Positions 54,997-63,224 of a stretch of DNA of 64,000 nucleotides are shown in pieces. The translations under genes were made by a program, and so were the position numbers. Below the pieces are notes generated by a model. That model ran no database searches, was not told where the DNA came from, and saw only the letters and a list, made by a program, of their open reading frames with translations. Within the stretch, counting starts at the first letter, position 1. Every line of letters starts with the position of its first letter. Origin of the DNA: Pseudoalteromonas sp. (GTDB lineage: Bacteria > Pseudomonadota > Gammaproteobacteria > Enterobacterales > Alteromonadaceae); the NCBI RefSeq assembly GCF_018402495.1, contig NZ_JAGYIU010000004.1, positions 434,001 through 498,000 of the forward strand. The letters run 5' to 3'.

Positions 54997-55319
54997 TGAG
55001 AGTGAACCGAAACGTAGTTTTGCAGTGACTCGAAGTGAGTTCATGGATGAACGATGGATGCAGCTTCAGGGATGAATTATTTATTCAGCTATATACGTTA
55101 TAGCCCCTGCTAGATTTAGCCGGGTTTTTTTTATGCCTGAAATTTGGCTTACAGCCCAAGCTAAGGACCTTTATGATTTGATCTCATTTTATTTTAATAA
55201 CGTTTTATTAAATATTCTCACAGCATTACATTATTTACCGATATTAAAATACGTCGGGTTGTGTAATGTGTTTTGACTCGGGTATTATATGCCTTAACCT
55301 TTTGTTGCGAAAAAACATC
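54997..55319. other. Interrupted third repeat unit and desaturase upstream region
   Basis: From 54997 to about 55099 a foreign-looking segment (with GATGGATG and GGGATGAA repeats) interrupts the third tRNA-Leu unit. From about 55100 to 55150 the unit resumes with a diverged terminator (near 55103-55130) and the ATGCCTGAAATTTG spacer start. The rest up to 55319 is AT-rich and gene-free and should hold the desaturase promoter. Confidence 0.55.
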
Positions 55320-56309
55320 ATGACTCAATTAACCGCTAAACAGAATATTCAAGCTATTGTTAAAGCAATCAAAACCGAAGAAGCTTTGCTTCGCCAAAAA
55401 CACCCACTATTAATGCATCAAAATATGATTGGCATGGCCATTTTGTTATTATCTCTGGGGGCGTTAATAGGCGTTGGTTCGTTGTACTATTTTGCTATTA
55501 TTCCTGCTTGGGTATGTATTATTTTAGCAGCTATTGCGGCGTCAATTTCCCACGAACTTGAGCACGATTTGATTCATAAACAATATTTTAGCAATCAGCC
55601 ATTTTTACATAATTTTATGATGCTAACCGTGTGGTTGATGCGCCCTAACACAATTAGCCCGTGGTATCGCAGAAAAATGCATTTACATCATCATAAAACC
55701 TCGGGTACTGAGCAAGACTTAGAAGAACGCTTGGTAGGAAATGGCATTAAAAATCCTTTTTTACGTGCGCTAGTGATTGTTGATGGCTTACTGGGTTTAT
55801 TAATAAACGCAAAGCGCTTTAGTAAAGAAATTAAAGGGTTTAGCTTTTTTAACGTGTTCAATGCAGGATTTCCAATTACCACCGCTTATTTTGTTATTCT
55901 ATACAGCGTAATCGCTTTTCATTTAATTAACTTATTTACCCCGCTCACGGCAAATTCACCAACATTATTGCTTGATGTAATGAATGTGTTTGAGTTTTTA
56001 ATGGTGGTGTTGATTGTGCCTAATATTGTTCGTTCGAGTTCACTCAACTTTGTTACCTCAAGCATGCACTATTACGGTGGGGTAACTAATATGTTGCAAC
56101 AAACGCATGTAATCACCAGTCGTTTGTTTATGCCATTTAATTTATTTTGTTTTAATTTTGGCCATACGCATACTATTCACCACTTTGTGCCAAACCAGCC
56201 ATTTTATTTACGCCAAATGATCAGTAAAAAAGTTCTTGAAGTGATGCGCCAGCACGGCGTTCGTTTTAACGACTTTGCAAGCATAAAGCGAGCTAATTTG
56301 TATCAGTAA
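55320..56309 (+). CDS. Membrane fatty-acid desaturase-like protein
   Basis: The 329-residue integral membrane protein has the three His boxes of di-iron desaturases/hydroxylases: HELEHD near residue 85, HLHHH near 122, and HTIHH near 287, among hydrophobic helices. Substrate could be an acyl lipid, sphingolipid-like or alkane chain. I chose ATG at 55320 (MTQLTAKQN); the frame is open 18 codons further, without a good ribosome binding site. It is followed after 12 bp by a LuxR-type regulator gene, so the two are likely co-transcribed. Confidence 0.85.
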   Translation: MTQLTAKQNIQAIVKAIKTEEALLRQKHPLLMHQNMIGMAILLLSLGALIGVGSLYYFAIIPAWVCIILAAIAASISHELEHDLIHKQYFSNQPFLHNFMMLTVWLMRPNTISPWYRRKMHLHHHKTSGTEQDLEERLVGNGIKNPFLRALVIVDGLLGLLINAKRFSKEIKGFSFFNVFNAGFPITTAYFVILYSVIAFHLINLFTPLTANSPTLLLDVMNVFEFLMVVLIVPNIVRSSSLNFVTSSMHYYGGVTNMLQQTHVITSRLFMPFNLFCFNFGHTHTIHHFVPNQPFYLRQMISKKVLEVMRQHGVRFNDFASIKRANLYQ

Positions 56310-56321
56310 AACGACATTACA

Positions 56322-57128
56322 ATGCAGCTAAACGCGCAACGACAATTAACTCAACAAGATGCGTTAGCACACTGTGTGCAGGCTATTAATGGGGTTGGCT
56401 TTGCGCAAAAGCTAATTAATTATATTGCGCTTTTAGTTGAGTTTGACTGCGCCGTTGTGTTGGCCTGTAGAGCAAACAAACACCCAGTTTATTTATTCGA
56501 TTCTATAGATAAGCAGCGCGAGCTTTTATTTCAGCGTTATCTTACTAACTCGTATGTAAATGATCCTTTTTATACTGAGTTGGTTAACAAAGCGGAGGAA
56601 GGAGTATTTCGACTCGCTGATATAACCAGTTATCAAAATGAGCTGGCTTTTAAAGTATATCAACAGCAGTTTTATACTCGTACCGGTTGGGCTGATGAAC
56701 TAAGTATTTGCATTAATATAGGCAATGGTCGTTCGATTATGATTTACCTTGGCTTATTAACCCAAATGCAGTGTTTCAGTGCGTCACACAAGCAACAATT
56801 AATTGCACATTTTAATTTAATTAAAGCACTTTGTAGTCAACATTGGGGCAGTCAGCTGTTACTATTAAATCAGTTTAGTAGCACCACTACTGGGCAGCTT
56901 ATTGAAGGTGCTCTCACATCATTTGCTAATCAACAATTAACTGAGCGTGAGCATCAGGTTGCTTGTTTACTAGTGCAAGGTTGCGACTCTGCAGATATTG
57001 CTTTGCAGCTTGGGATCACACTAGGCACAGTTAAAAACCATCGAAAACGTATTTATGCGCAGCTGAATGTAGCTTCGTTAAGTGAATTTTTTCGATTGTT
57101 TTTAAATCATTTAATCACTATTAAATAA
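56322..57128 (+). CDS. LuxR-family transcriptional regulator
   Basis: The 268 residues have an N-terminal region of unknown ligand (about 1-195) and a C-terminal LuxR/FixJ HTH: LTEREHQVACLLVQGCDSADIALQLGITLGTVKNHRKRIYAQLNV. No receiver domain and no clear acyl-homoserine-lactone-binding Trp/Tyr set is visible. No luxI gene is adjacent. It may regulate the desaturase before it or the second tyrS after it, which is separated by an 84-bp gap holding a palindrome. Confidence 0.87.
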   Translation: MQLNAQRQLTQQDALAHCVQAINGVGFAQKLINYIALLVEFDCAVVLACRANKHPVYLFDSIDKQRELLFQRYLTNSYVNDPFYTELVNKAEEGVFRLADITSYQNELAFKVYQQQFYTRTGWADELSICINIGNGRSIMIYLGLLTQMQCFSASHKQQLIAHFNLIKALCSQHWGSQLLLLNQFSSTTTGQLIEGALTSFANQQLTEREHQVACLLVQGCDSADIALQLGITLGTVKNHRKRIYAQLNVASLSEFFRLFLNHLITIK

Positions 57129-57136
57129 AACCCGTT

Positions 57137-57156
57137 TATATCCCTTTAGGGATATA
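57137..57156. promoter_or_regulatory. 20-bp palindrome between the luxR-type gene and the second tyrS
   Basis: TATATCCCT and AGGGATATA, 9-bp arms around TT. It lies nine bases past the regulator stop and 56 bases before the tyrS ATG. No T-run follows, so an operator for the adjacent regulator or a leader hairpin is more likely than a terminator. Confidence 0.5.
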
Positions 57157-57212
57157 TTGTTGAGCTTGTAGTTTCATTAGTATTTTTCTAATAGATAACT
57201 TTGAGAAATACA

Positions 57213-58478
57213 ATGACGGCACATTTACTTAACGATATTTCACAACGCGGCTTGGTCTCTCAGGTTAGCGATATTGAGCAGTTAACCCAAAAACTAGCAA
57301 CCCCACAGGTGGTTTATTGTGGGTTTGATCCGACAGCGGGTAGCTTACATATTGGGCACTTAGTGCCATTAATTATGCTAAAACGTTTTATAGATGCGGG
57401 GCATCAAGGTGTCGCATTGATTGGCGGGGCAACAGGGCTGATTGGTGATCCAAGCTTTAAGGCTGTTGAGCGTACTTTAAATACTAAGCAAACCGTTGCT
57501 ACTTGGGTTAATGCATTAACCAATCAGGTTGAAAGCTTACTTGCTCCACATATTAATCAATCATTGCAAATAAAAAATAACGCTGATTGGTTTAGTGGTG
57601 TTGATGTTTTGGATTTTTTCCGAGATGTGGGAAAACATTTTTCAATTAATAGCATGATTAATCGTGAGTCGGTAAAGCAACGCTTACAGCGGCCGGAACA
57701 AGGCTTATCGTTTACAGAGTTTAGTTACACCTTATTACAGGCGTATGATTTTGCCAAACTCAATAGCGAACTAGGCTGTACTATACAAATAGGCGGAAAC
57801 GACCAGTGGGGTAATATTGTAAGCGGCATTGATTTAACTCGGCGTTTAAATAAGCAAACCGTGTTTGGGTTAACATTGCCACTTATTACCAAATCAGATG
57901 GTACAAAGTTCGGAAAAACCGAAGGCGGTGCTATTTGGCTCGACCCTAAAAAAACCTCACCGTATCGCTTTTATCAGTTTTGGCTCAATTGTGATGATAA
58001 TGATGTATATAACTTTTTACGTTTTTACACTTTTTTATCAGTTAAAGAAATTGAAGCGATAGAAGCAAACGATATTATAAGCGGGCAAAAGCCTCAAGCG
58101 CAGCGTATTTTAGCCGAGCAATTAACTCGTTTTGTTCATGCAGAAGAAGGGTTAGTTAGTGCACGGCGTATAACTGAATTACTATTTAACGGGCAAATAC
58201 ACACACTTAGTTTGGCTGATTTAACACAGCTAGAACAAGATGGTTTACCAGTAACAATGATTGCTGATATTAAAACAAGTACAGCAGAACTATTAGTAAG
58301 CTGTGGTTTGGCAAGCTCTAAACGTGTAGCAAGAGAATTAATAGCTGCAAATGCAATAAAAATAAATGGTGAAGCTATTTCGATTGCTCAGAGTCAACTG
58401 GGGTTGGCGTTGTACCAACGCTTTTGGTTAATTCAGCGAGGGAAAAAGCAATTTAGGTTAGTTAAACTTAATTTATAA
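57213..58478 (+). CDS. tyrS: Tyrosyl-tRNA synthetase, KFGKT type (E. coli TyrS-like)
   Basis: Second TyrRS. The 421 residues have HIGH at 46-49, Tyr-site residues in [20 protein letters not shown] near 195 and KFGKT at 232-236, with a C-terminal S4 domain from about 355. It closely resembles E. coli TyrS (424 residues) and differs from the KMSKS-type enzyme at 1969-3168. ATG at 57213 is preferred over an upstream in-frame TTG. It follows the desaturase/LuxR pair on the same strand, suggesting conditional expression or resistance to a TyrRS inhibitor; both are speculation. Confidence 0.94.
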   Translation: MTAHLLNDISQRGLVSQVSDIEQLTQKLATPQVVYCGFDPTAGSLHIGHLVPLIMLKRFIDAGHQGVALIGGATGLIGDPSFKAVERTLNTKQTVATWVNALTNQVESLLAPHINQSLQIKNNADWFSGVDVLDFFRDVGKHFSINSMINRESVKQRLQRPEQGLSFTEFSYTLLQAYDFAKLNSELGCTIQIGGNDQWGNIVSGIDLTRRLNKQTVFGLTLPLITKSDGTKFGKTEGGAIWLDPKKTSPYRFYQFWLNCDDNDVYNFLRFYTFLSVKEIEAIEANDIISGQKPQAQRILAEQLTRFVHAEEGLVSARRITELLFNGQIHTLSLADLTQLEQDGLPVTMIADIKTSTAELLVSCGLASSKRVARELIAANAIKINGEAISIAQSQLGLALYQRFWLIQRGKKQFRLVKLNL

Positions 58479-58500
58479 ATGCGGGTCGTGTGTATTATCT

Positions 58501-58581
58501 CGTCGGATGACGCCAGCGGCTTATCCAACCTACGTTTATGTATACGTAGGTCGGTTAAGCGGCGAAGCCGCGCCACCCGAC
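58501..58581. repeat. REP-like palindromic element (BIME-like pair)
   Basis: CGTCGGATGACGCCAGCGG and TTATCCAACCTACG (58501-58534) are followed after nine bases by an inverted, diverged copy (ACGTAGGTCGGTTAAGC, from 58544). The sequence resembles the enterobacterial REP consensus (GCCGGATG..TTATCCGGCCTAC). A partial third copy is at 58651-58680. Confidence 0.75.
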
Positions 58582-58632
58582 ATCAATTCCCGACACAAAT
58601 ACACCCGATACAAATTCCCGAACATAAATTCA
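58576..58632. repeat. Degenerate direct repeats after the REP pair
   Basis: Four spaced versions of CCCGA(C/T)A-CAAAT (CCGACATCAATT, CCGACACAAATA, CCGATACAAATT, CCGAACATAAATT), 13-17 bp apart. No coding potential. Confidence 0.55.
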
Positions 58633-58650
58633 TAAATCAATCTGTTTAAT

Positions 58651-58680
58651 CGTCGGATGATACCTGTGGCTTATTGCACA
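58651..58680. repeat. Partial REP-like copy
   Basis: CGTCGGATGATACCTGTGG and TTATTGCACA match the left half of the REP-like element at 58501, with a diverged right part. Located about 125 bp before the Na/Pi transporter start. Apart from these repeats, the gap 58479-58805 holds no gene. Confidence 0.6.
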
Positions 58681-58805
58681 TGGCAATTGATCTCTTTATT
58701 CGCCTGTTTGAAATATTTCTGTAATATTTAGGTGTTCTAATGCGCTCTGAAACAAAAACGTCATTAAAATGCCACAATTGGCAAGACAAAAATTGAGATT
58801 TAAAC

Positions 58806-59945
58806 ATGAGTGAATCAAAGCAGAACACGCTATTAATTAAAACACTTAACTGGGCTGCCATCGCCTTTTTGGTTTATTTAGTCCTTGTGGCTGTGAGTAC
58901 TGTAAGTGGTGGTTTTAAGTTAGCGTCGGGTGGCGCTCAAGGTGCGCAAGAAATTTTTGCTTTTGCAACTAATCCGTTTATCGCTTTATTGTTAGGTGCA
59001 TTAGCCACCGCCTTAGTGCAGTCATCGTCTACGGTAACCTCCGTAACAGTAGGTTTAGTCGCTGGTGGCCTGCCATTAAGTATTGCTATTCCAATGATCA
59101 TGGGAGCCAATATTGGCACCACCATTACAAATACCTTAGTGTCTATTGGCCATATTCGCTCAAAAGAAGAGTTTCAACGCGCGTTTGCAGCATCTACGGT
59201 TCATGACTTTTTTAACTTATTTGCTGTTATTATTTTTTTACCGCTTGAGATTATGTTTGGTTTACTCGAAAAGATGTCTGCTACTTTATCGCACCTATTT
59301 ATTGGTGATGCAGACTTATCATTAAAGAGCTACAACTTCATTAAACCACTGGTTAAACCAGCTGTGGGTGTAATAAAAGACGCGCTGAGCTTTTTAGACA
59401 CTAAAATGCTGGGTTTTGCTATGGTGCTAGCAGGCATTGGCTTGATTTTATTTGCCGTAACTACACTAGGCAAGCTACTTAAAAAAGCGCTGGTTGGTAC
59501 GGCTAAAAATATACTGCATAGTGCTATTGGGCGTGGACCTATTGCGGGTATTACCTCGGGTGCGGCGGTCACTGTTATGGTTCAGTCATCATCAACTACA
59601 ACGAGTTTAATGATCCCGTTGGCGGGTAGTGGTGTATTTACTACGCGTCAAATTTACCCATTTACACTAGGGGCTAACATTGGTACAACTATTACCGCTT
59701 TATTAGCTGCCACATCAATTACAGGGCCTATGGCTGAGGTTGCGTTAACAATTGCGTTGGTCCATGTTATGTTCAATGTATTTGCGGTTGCACTTATATA
59801 CGGTATTCCAGTACTGCGTGAAATACCGCTTAAGTTGGCTGAAAAGCTAGCTGAAATTGGCACAAATAATAAATCAGCGGCATTAGGATATATATTAGGC
59901 TCGTTCTTTGTGGTGCCTGGTTTAATCGTACTTGCTGTTAGATAA
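58806..59945 (+). CDS. Na/Pi cotransporter family protein (NptA-like)
   Basis: The 379-residue membrane protein has two inverted-repeat halves, each with the QSSST motif of SLC34-type transporters (VQSSSTVTSV near 79, VQSSSTTTSL near 258), followed by GANIGTTIT segments near 105 and 290. It lacks the C-terminal PhoU-like domain of longer homologues. Likely sodium-driven phosphate export or uptake. Monocistronic, convergent with a TonB-dependent receptor. Confidence 0.9.
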   Translation: MSESKQNTLLIKTLNWAAIAFLVYLVLVAVSTVSGGFKLASGGAQGAQEIFAFATNPFIALLLGALATALVQSSSTVTSVTVGLVAGGLPLSIAIPMIMGANIGTTITNTLVSIGHIRSKEEFQRAFAASTVHDFFNLFAVIIFLPLEIMFGLLEKMSATLSHLFIGDADLSLKSYNFIKPLVKPAVGVIKDALSFLDTKMLGFAMVLAGIGLILFAVTTLGKLLKKALVGTAKNILHSAIGRGPIAGITSGAAVTVMVQSSSTTTSLMIPLAGSGVFTTRQIYPFTLGANIGTTITALLAATSITGPMAEVALTIALVHVMFNVFAVALIYGIPVLREIPLKLAEKLAEIGTNNKSAALGYILGSFFVVPGLIVLAVR

Positions 59946-59964
59946 ACAAAAATAATTATATAAA

Positions 59965-60000
59965 TCAATGCGCTATATAGTTTATATAGCGCATTATTTT
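59965..60000. terminator. Bidirectional terminator between Na/Pi transporter and receptor genes
   Basis: Long stem AATGCGCTATATA/TATATAGCGCATT with a three-base loop, flanked by A/T-rich runs on each side, overlapping the end of the receptor gene. Confidence 0.8.
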
Positions 60001-62062
60001 ACCACTGGTAACTTACAGACAACATGGCATTACGTGGTTTACCTGGGAAGTAACGATCACCAGTAAAGCTGGTGTAATCGGCGCGTTCAGCATAGGCAGT
60101 GTTGGTTAAGTTTATGATTCGCGCACTGAGTAATAGCTGTGAACTAATTTGCCATTGGCCGCGCAAACTTAAAATATCATGCCCTTGGTACATATGTAGG
60201 TTTTCAGGATCGGTAAAGTAGCGGCTAACATAGTGCCATTGCAGTGCAAGGTTAATACTCTCGTTGGCTTGCCAGTTAAAATCAATATTAGCGACCTTAC
60301 GGGGCGCGGTATCTATATCGTTACCTTTAATATTTCCAGTGGTTTGCTCATTCGAATAAGTATGCTTGGCATAAGTGCCTGCAAAATTAACCGATAAGTG
60401 CTGGTTAAAGCTATGCGCTAATTCAAGCTCAATACCGCGATGCCGAGTTTGACCATCATTAACGGTAAAAAAGTCACTGTCGCGATAGATGGTGTTGTGT
60501 TTGCTCATCGCATACATCGATAAGCCATAGCGAGTATTGTTGTACACCCCTTTTATACCTAACTCAGCATTATTTGCTATTTCAGCGTCTAAGTCGGCAG
60601 TACTTTGCTCGCGTTGTAATTGATAGAGCTCAGCCGCTTGGGGGGCTCGATAGCCTCTTGAAAAGTTAGCGTATAATGTATTGTTAGCATTAAATTGATA
60701 GCTTACTCCAAGTTTGGGGGATAGGTTACTAAAACTGTTTTTTGTGCTTTCTGGGCGGCTATAACGACATCCACCAAAACCACATTCGTTGCCATCCTCT
60801 TTTGTACGCCCTGCAAGCATATTATTTTGATAGTCATATTGCATGTGCTCATAACGCAGTCCTGCGCTAATAAGCCAGTCATTAAGCTGCCAATCAATAG
60901 CGGCAAATGGGGCATATAAGGTAGCATCTACTTGGTAATCGTAATGTTTACCTTGCGGCACAGTGGCCACTAAAAACGCAGAGCCTTGGGTGGGGTTATC
61001 TTGGGTTTGTAAAAAATCGGCTTGGGTAAACTCACCATCAAAGCCAAGCTTTAAGTTCGTATTGTCGTTCACATTATATTGATAAAGCGATTGTAGGCCA
61101 AACCCCGTTTGACTGTTTTTTTCAAGTGGTGTGCCGGGTAAAAAGTGTTTGAAAAAGTCCATGCTTTGGTCACGAATATAAGGAGTAACAACAAGCGTGT
61201 TCTCACCTAATTGCCAGCTTGCTTTACTCCAAGCCCTAAGCGATCGGGCTTTTCTAAAGGCGTCAGGATCAAAATTTTGCTGTGCAATATCTTCATCTTT
61301 ATAGCTTTGAAAGCCACTAATATATCCTGCGGTTTGTTGGTCTAAGTCGGTATAGGTCAACCCCGATATCAAACTTAAGTTGTTGTTAGCGTATCGATGT
61401 CGCACATTTATTTTTTGTTGTTTAACGCTTTCATCATCTCGGTAACCGCCATCATCGGTAAAGCTGGCATTAATACCGAACCCTGAATTATCCATAGCAT
61501 GGCCTGCACGCAATTTATAGCGAGCATAACCGTAAGAGCCATAATCAACACCCAGTAAACCACCACCTTGGGTCGTGTCTGGTGTAATGACGTTAATTAC
61601 GCCATGCACTGCATTTGAGCCATACAGTGCAGAGCCTGGGCCTTTTAATACTTCAATACGCTGTGCCATTTCGCTATGCGCTTCAAACAGCTCATTAATA
61701 TTACAAAACCCAGCTGCACGAAGTGCAATACCATCTTCAGCAGTTAAAATCCCTCCACAAGCCCCCGTACCAGAAAGCACCTGCGAGCGTAGGGCGGGTA
61801 AATATTCTTGACCATTACCACGTTGTACATTGGCACCTGCAACGCGTTGTAGTGCTTCTTCTACATGGGTAGGGGCAATAAGCTCAAGCTGTGATTCACT
61901 TAATACACTGATCACCAAAGGCAATGGGGTGGAAAGCGCTTCACTACGTGATGCTGTGGTGGTGATACGTTCAATTGATTGCGCTGTATCTTCAGCACAC
62001 GCACTATTAATTAAACTTAACTGACTGCATAACAATAAAGGGGGTAAATAGTAATATTTCAT
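59999..62062 (-). CDS. TonB-dependent outer-membrane receptor
   Basis: The 687-residue precursor has a signal peptide (cut after ACA, about residue 23), a TonB-box-like IERITTTAS, a plug domain with VLKGPGSALYGSNAVHGVINVITP, and a 22-strand barrel ending in YQW. Two Cys pairs (GACGG and GFCN in the plug, CGFGGC in a loop) are unusual enough to note. The ligand is unknown; siderophores, haem, cobalamin and thiamine are all possible. No Fur box, TPP or B12 riboswitch is visible upstream. I chose ATG at 62062 with GGAAT upstream. Confidence 0.92.
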   Translation of the reverse strand: MKYYYLPPLLLCSQLSLINSACAEDTAQSIERITTTASRSEALSTPLPLVISVLSESQLELIAPTHVEEALQRVAGANVQRGNGQEYLPALRSQVLSGTGACGGILTAEDGIALRAAGFCNINELFEAHSEMAQRIEVLKGPGSALYGSNAVHGVINVITPDTTQGGGLLGVDYGSYGYARYKLRAGHAMDNSGFGINASFTDDGGYRDDESVKQQKINVRHRYANNNLSLISGLTYTDLDQQTAGYISGFQSYKDEDIAQQNFDPDAFRKARSLRAWSKASWQLGENTLVVTPYIRDQSMDFFKHFLPGTPLEKNSQTGFGLQSLYQYNVNDNTNLKLGFDGEFTQADFLQTQDNPTQGSAFLVATVPQGKHYDYQVDATLYAPFAAIDWQLNDWLISAGLRYEHMQYDYQNNMLAGRTKEDGNECGFGGCRYSRPESTKNSFSNLSPKLGVSYQFNANNTLYANFSRGYRAPQAAELYQLQREQSTADLDAEIANNAELGIKGVYNNTRYGLSMYAMSKHNTIYRDSDFFTVNDGQTRHRGIELELAHSFNQHLSVNFAGTYAKHTYSNEQTTGNIKGNDIDTAPRKVANIDFNWQANESINLALQWHYVSRYFTDPENLHMYQGHDILSLRGQWQISSQLLLSARIINLTNTAYAERADYTSFTGDRYFPGKPRNAMLSVSYQW

Positions 62063-62118
62063 AAATTCCAGCACATTGGCAAGTTGATAAGTTTAGGGTA
62101 GGGGATTTTGTGAATTGG

Positions 62119-62775
62119 TTAAAGCACACTCAACCTATAAACCCGATAAGTAATCGATAAAACAATACAAAAAATACCCGGAAAAACTAAAGTGAGCACT
62201 GAGTAAAGTTTAAATAGTAATACACCAGCCACTCCGCCGGCTAAAAAACCAGCAATAATTAAGACAAAGACCAAGCACTTTCTGCTGTCAAAAGCTTCCC
62301 CTTTGAGGGCTTTACCAAGCATTAAACCTAAATCGGTAAAAATACCTGTTAAGTGGGTAGTACGCACAACAGCACCACTGTAGTTTGTGGCTAAAGCATT
62401 TTGTAAACCGCAGGCAGCAGAGGCGAGTGTAAGTGCGTAAGGGTAGGAATGTTGAAGTAGCTGTGCGCTTACCAGTAGTAAAATACCCTCAATAAATAAT
62501 AACGTATCGTAATGGCGTCCTAACTTAAGTGACCCGCCTGAGAGCATTAACCCTGTTAATGTTGAGCCGAGTATAAAGCTCAGTACAATCGCAATTAAAA
62601 ATAACGCTGCATTGATGTTGGTAGTAAGTTCAATAGCTAATGAGGTAATCGACCCCGAAACATGAGAAATTGCTTGCTGTTCAAATCCTAATAAGCCTAC
62701 AGCGTTTACCATACCGGCAATAAAAGCGAGGGTAAATGCACCATATTCAACCCACTTAGGTAGTTTTGTAAACAT
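62119..62775 (-). CDS. DUF1275 (YoaK-type) membrane protein
   Basis: The 218-residue protein has about six membrane helices and the DUF1275 features: GMVNAVGLLGF near residue 21, HVSGSITSLA near 38, GLQNALATNYSGAVVRTTHLTGIFTDLG near 125. Function is unknown, although the family resembles secondary transporters. Transcribed alone, 57 bp upstream of the receptor gene start on the same strand. Confidence 0.88.
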   Translation of the reverse strand: MFTKLPKWVEYGAFTLAFIAGMVNAVGLLGFEQQAISHVSGSITSLAIELTTNINAALFLIAIVLSFILGSTLTGLMLSGGSLKLGRHYDTLLFIEGILLLVSAQLLQHSYPYALTLASAACGLQNALATNYSGAVVRTTHLTGIFTDLGLMLGKALKGEAFDSRKCLVFVLIIAGFLAGGVAGVLLFKLYSVLTLVFPGIFCIVLSITYRVYRLSVL

Positions 62776-62918
62776 CCTTTAAGCCCCAGTTTCAGTATGT
62801 AGGTTTATCATACACTTAATTAAAGTTAATAAATAAAAAGAGATTATATTTTTAACATAACAACCGAGTGATGATCGCTAAATTTAACTTTTGCGTATCA
62901 ACAAAATTTGGAATAAAT

Positions 62919-63167
62919 ATGTTTAACCAAGAACAGCAATCACGCATTATAGAAATGGCATGGGAAGATAGAACACCGTTTGAAGCCATTGAAAATCTTT
63001 ATGGGCTAAATTACTCGCAATTAGTTAACTTTATGCGTGACCACATATCTAGTGGCTCATTTAAAGTATGGCGTAAGCGCCATGCTGGGCGTAAAACTAA
63101 ACACCTAAAGTTGCGCGATCCCGCGATTATGCGAAGCCATTGTAAAACCCAGTATAAAAATCGTTAA
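62919..63167 (+). CDS. DUF2805 (TIGR03643) small protein
   Basis: The 82-residue protein MFNQEQQSRIIEMAWEDRTPFEAIENLYGL has a helix-turn-helix-like front and a basic C-terminus (RKRHAGRKTKHLKLRDP). It matches the TIGR03643/DUF2805 family of short proteins in marine bacteria. Function unknown; nucleic-acid binding is plausible. ATG at 62919 (TTGGAATAAAT upstream) gives the family start; the frame opens 17 codons earlier. Confidence 0.78.
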   Translation: MFNQEQQSRIIEMAWEDRTPFEAIENLYGLNYSQLVNFMRDHISSGSFKVWRKRHAGRKTKHLKLRDPAIMRSHCKTQYKNR

Positions 63168-63195
63168 TTTGATACGCTTTTGTATTTAGGGGGAA

Positions 63196-63217
63196 AGAGC
63201 TTGCAAATGCAAGCTCT
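63196..63217. repeat. Perfect inverted repeat after the DUF2805 gene
   Basis: AGAGCTTGCA/TGCAAGCTCT, 10-bp arms, two-base centre. It lies between the convergent DUF2805 and metallophosphoesterase genes; the T-runs are weak, so it is only a possible terminator. Confidence 0.5.
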
Positions 63218-63224
63218 CAGTTAG

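Noticed and set aside
62063..62118. B12, TPP riboswitch or Fur box upstream of the TonB-dependent receptor
   Set aside because: The gap is 56 bp and shows none of the conserved blocks.
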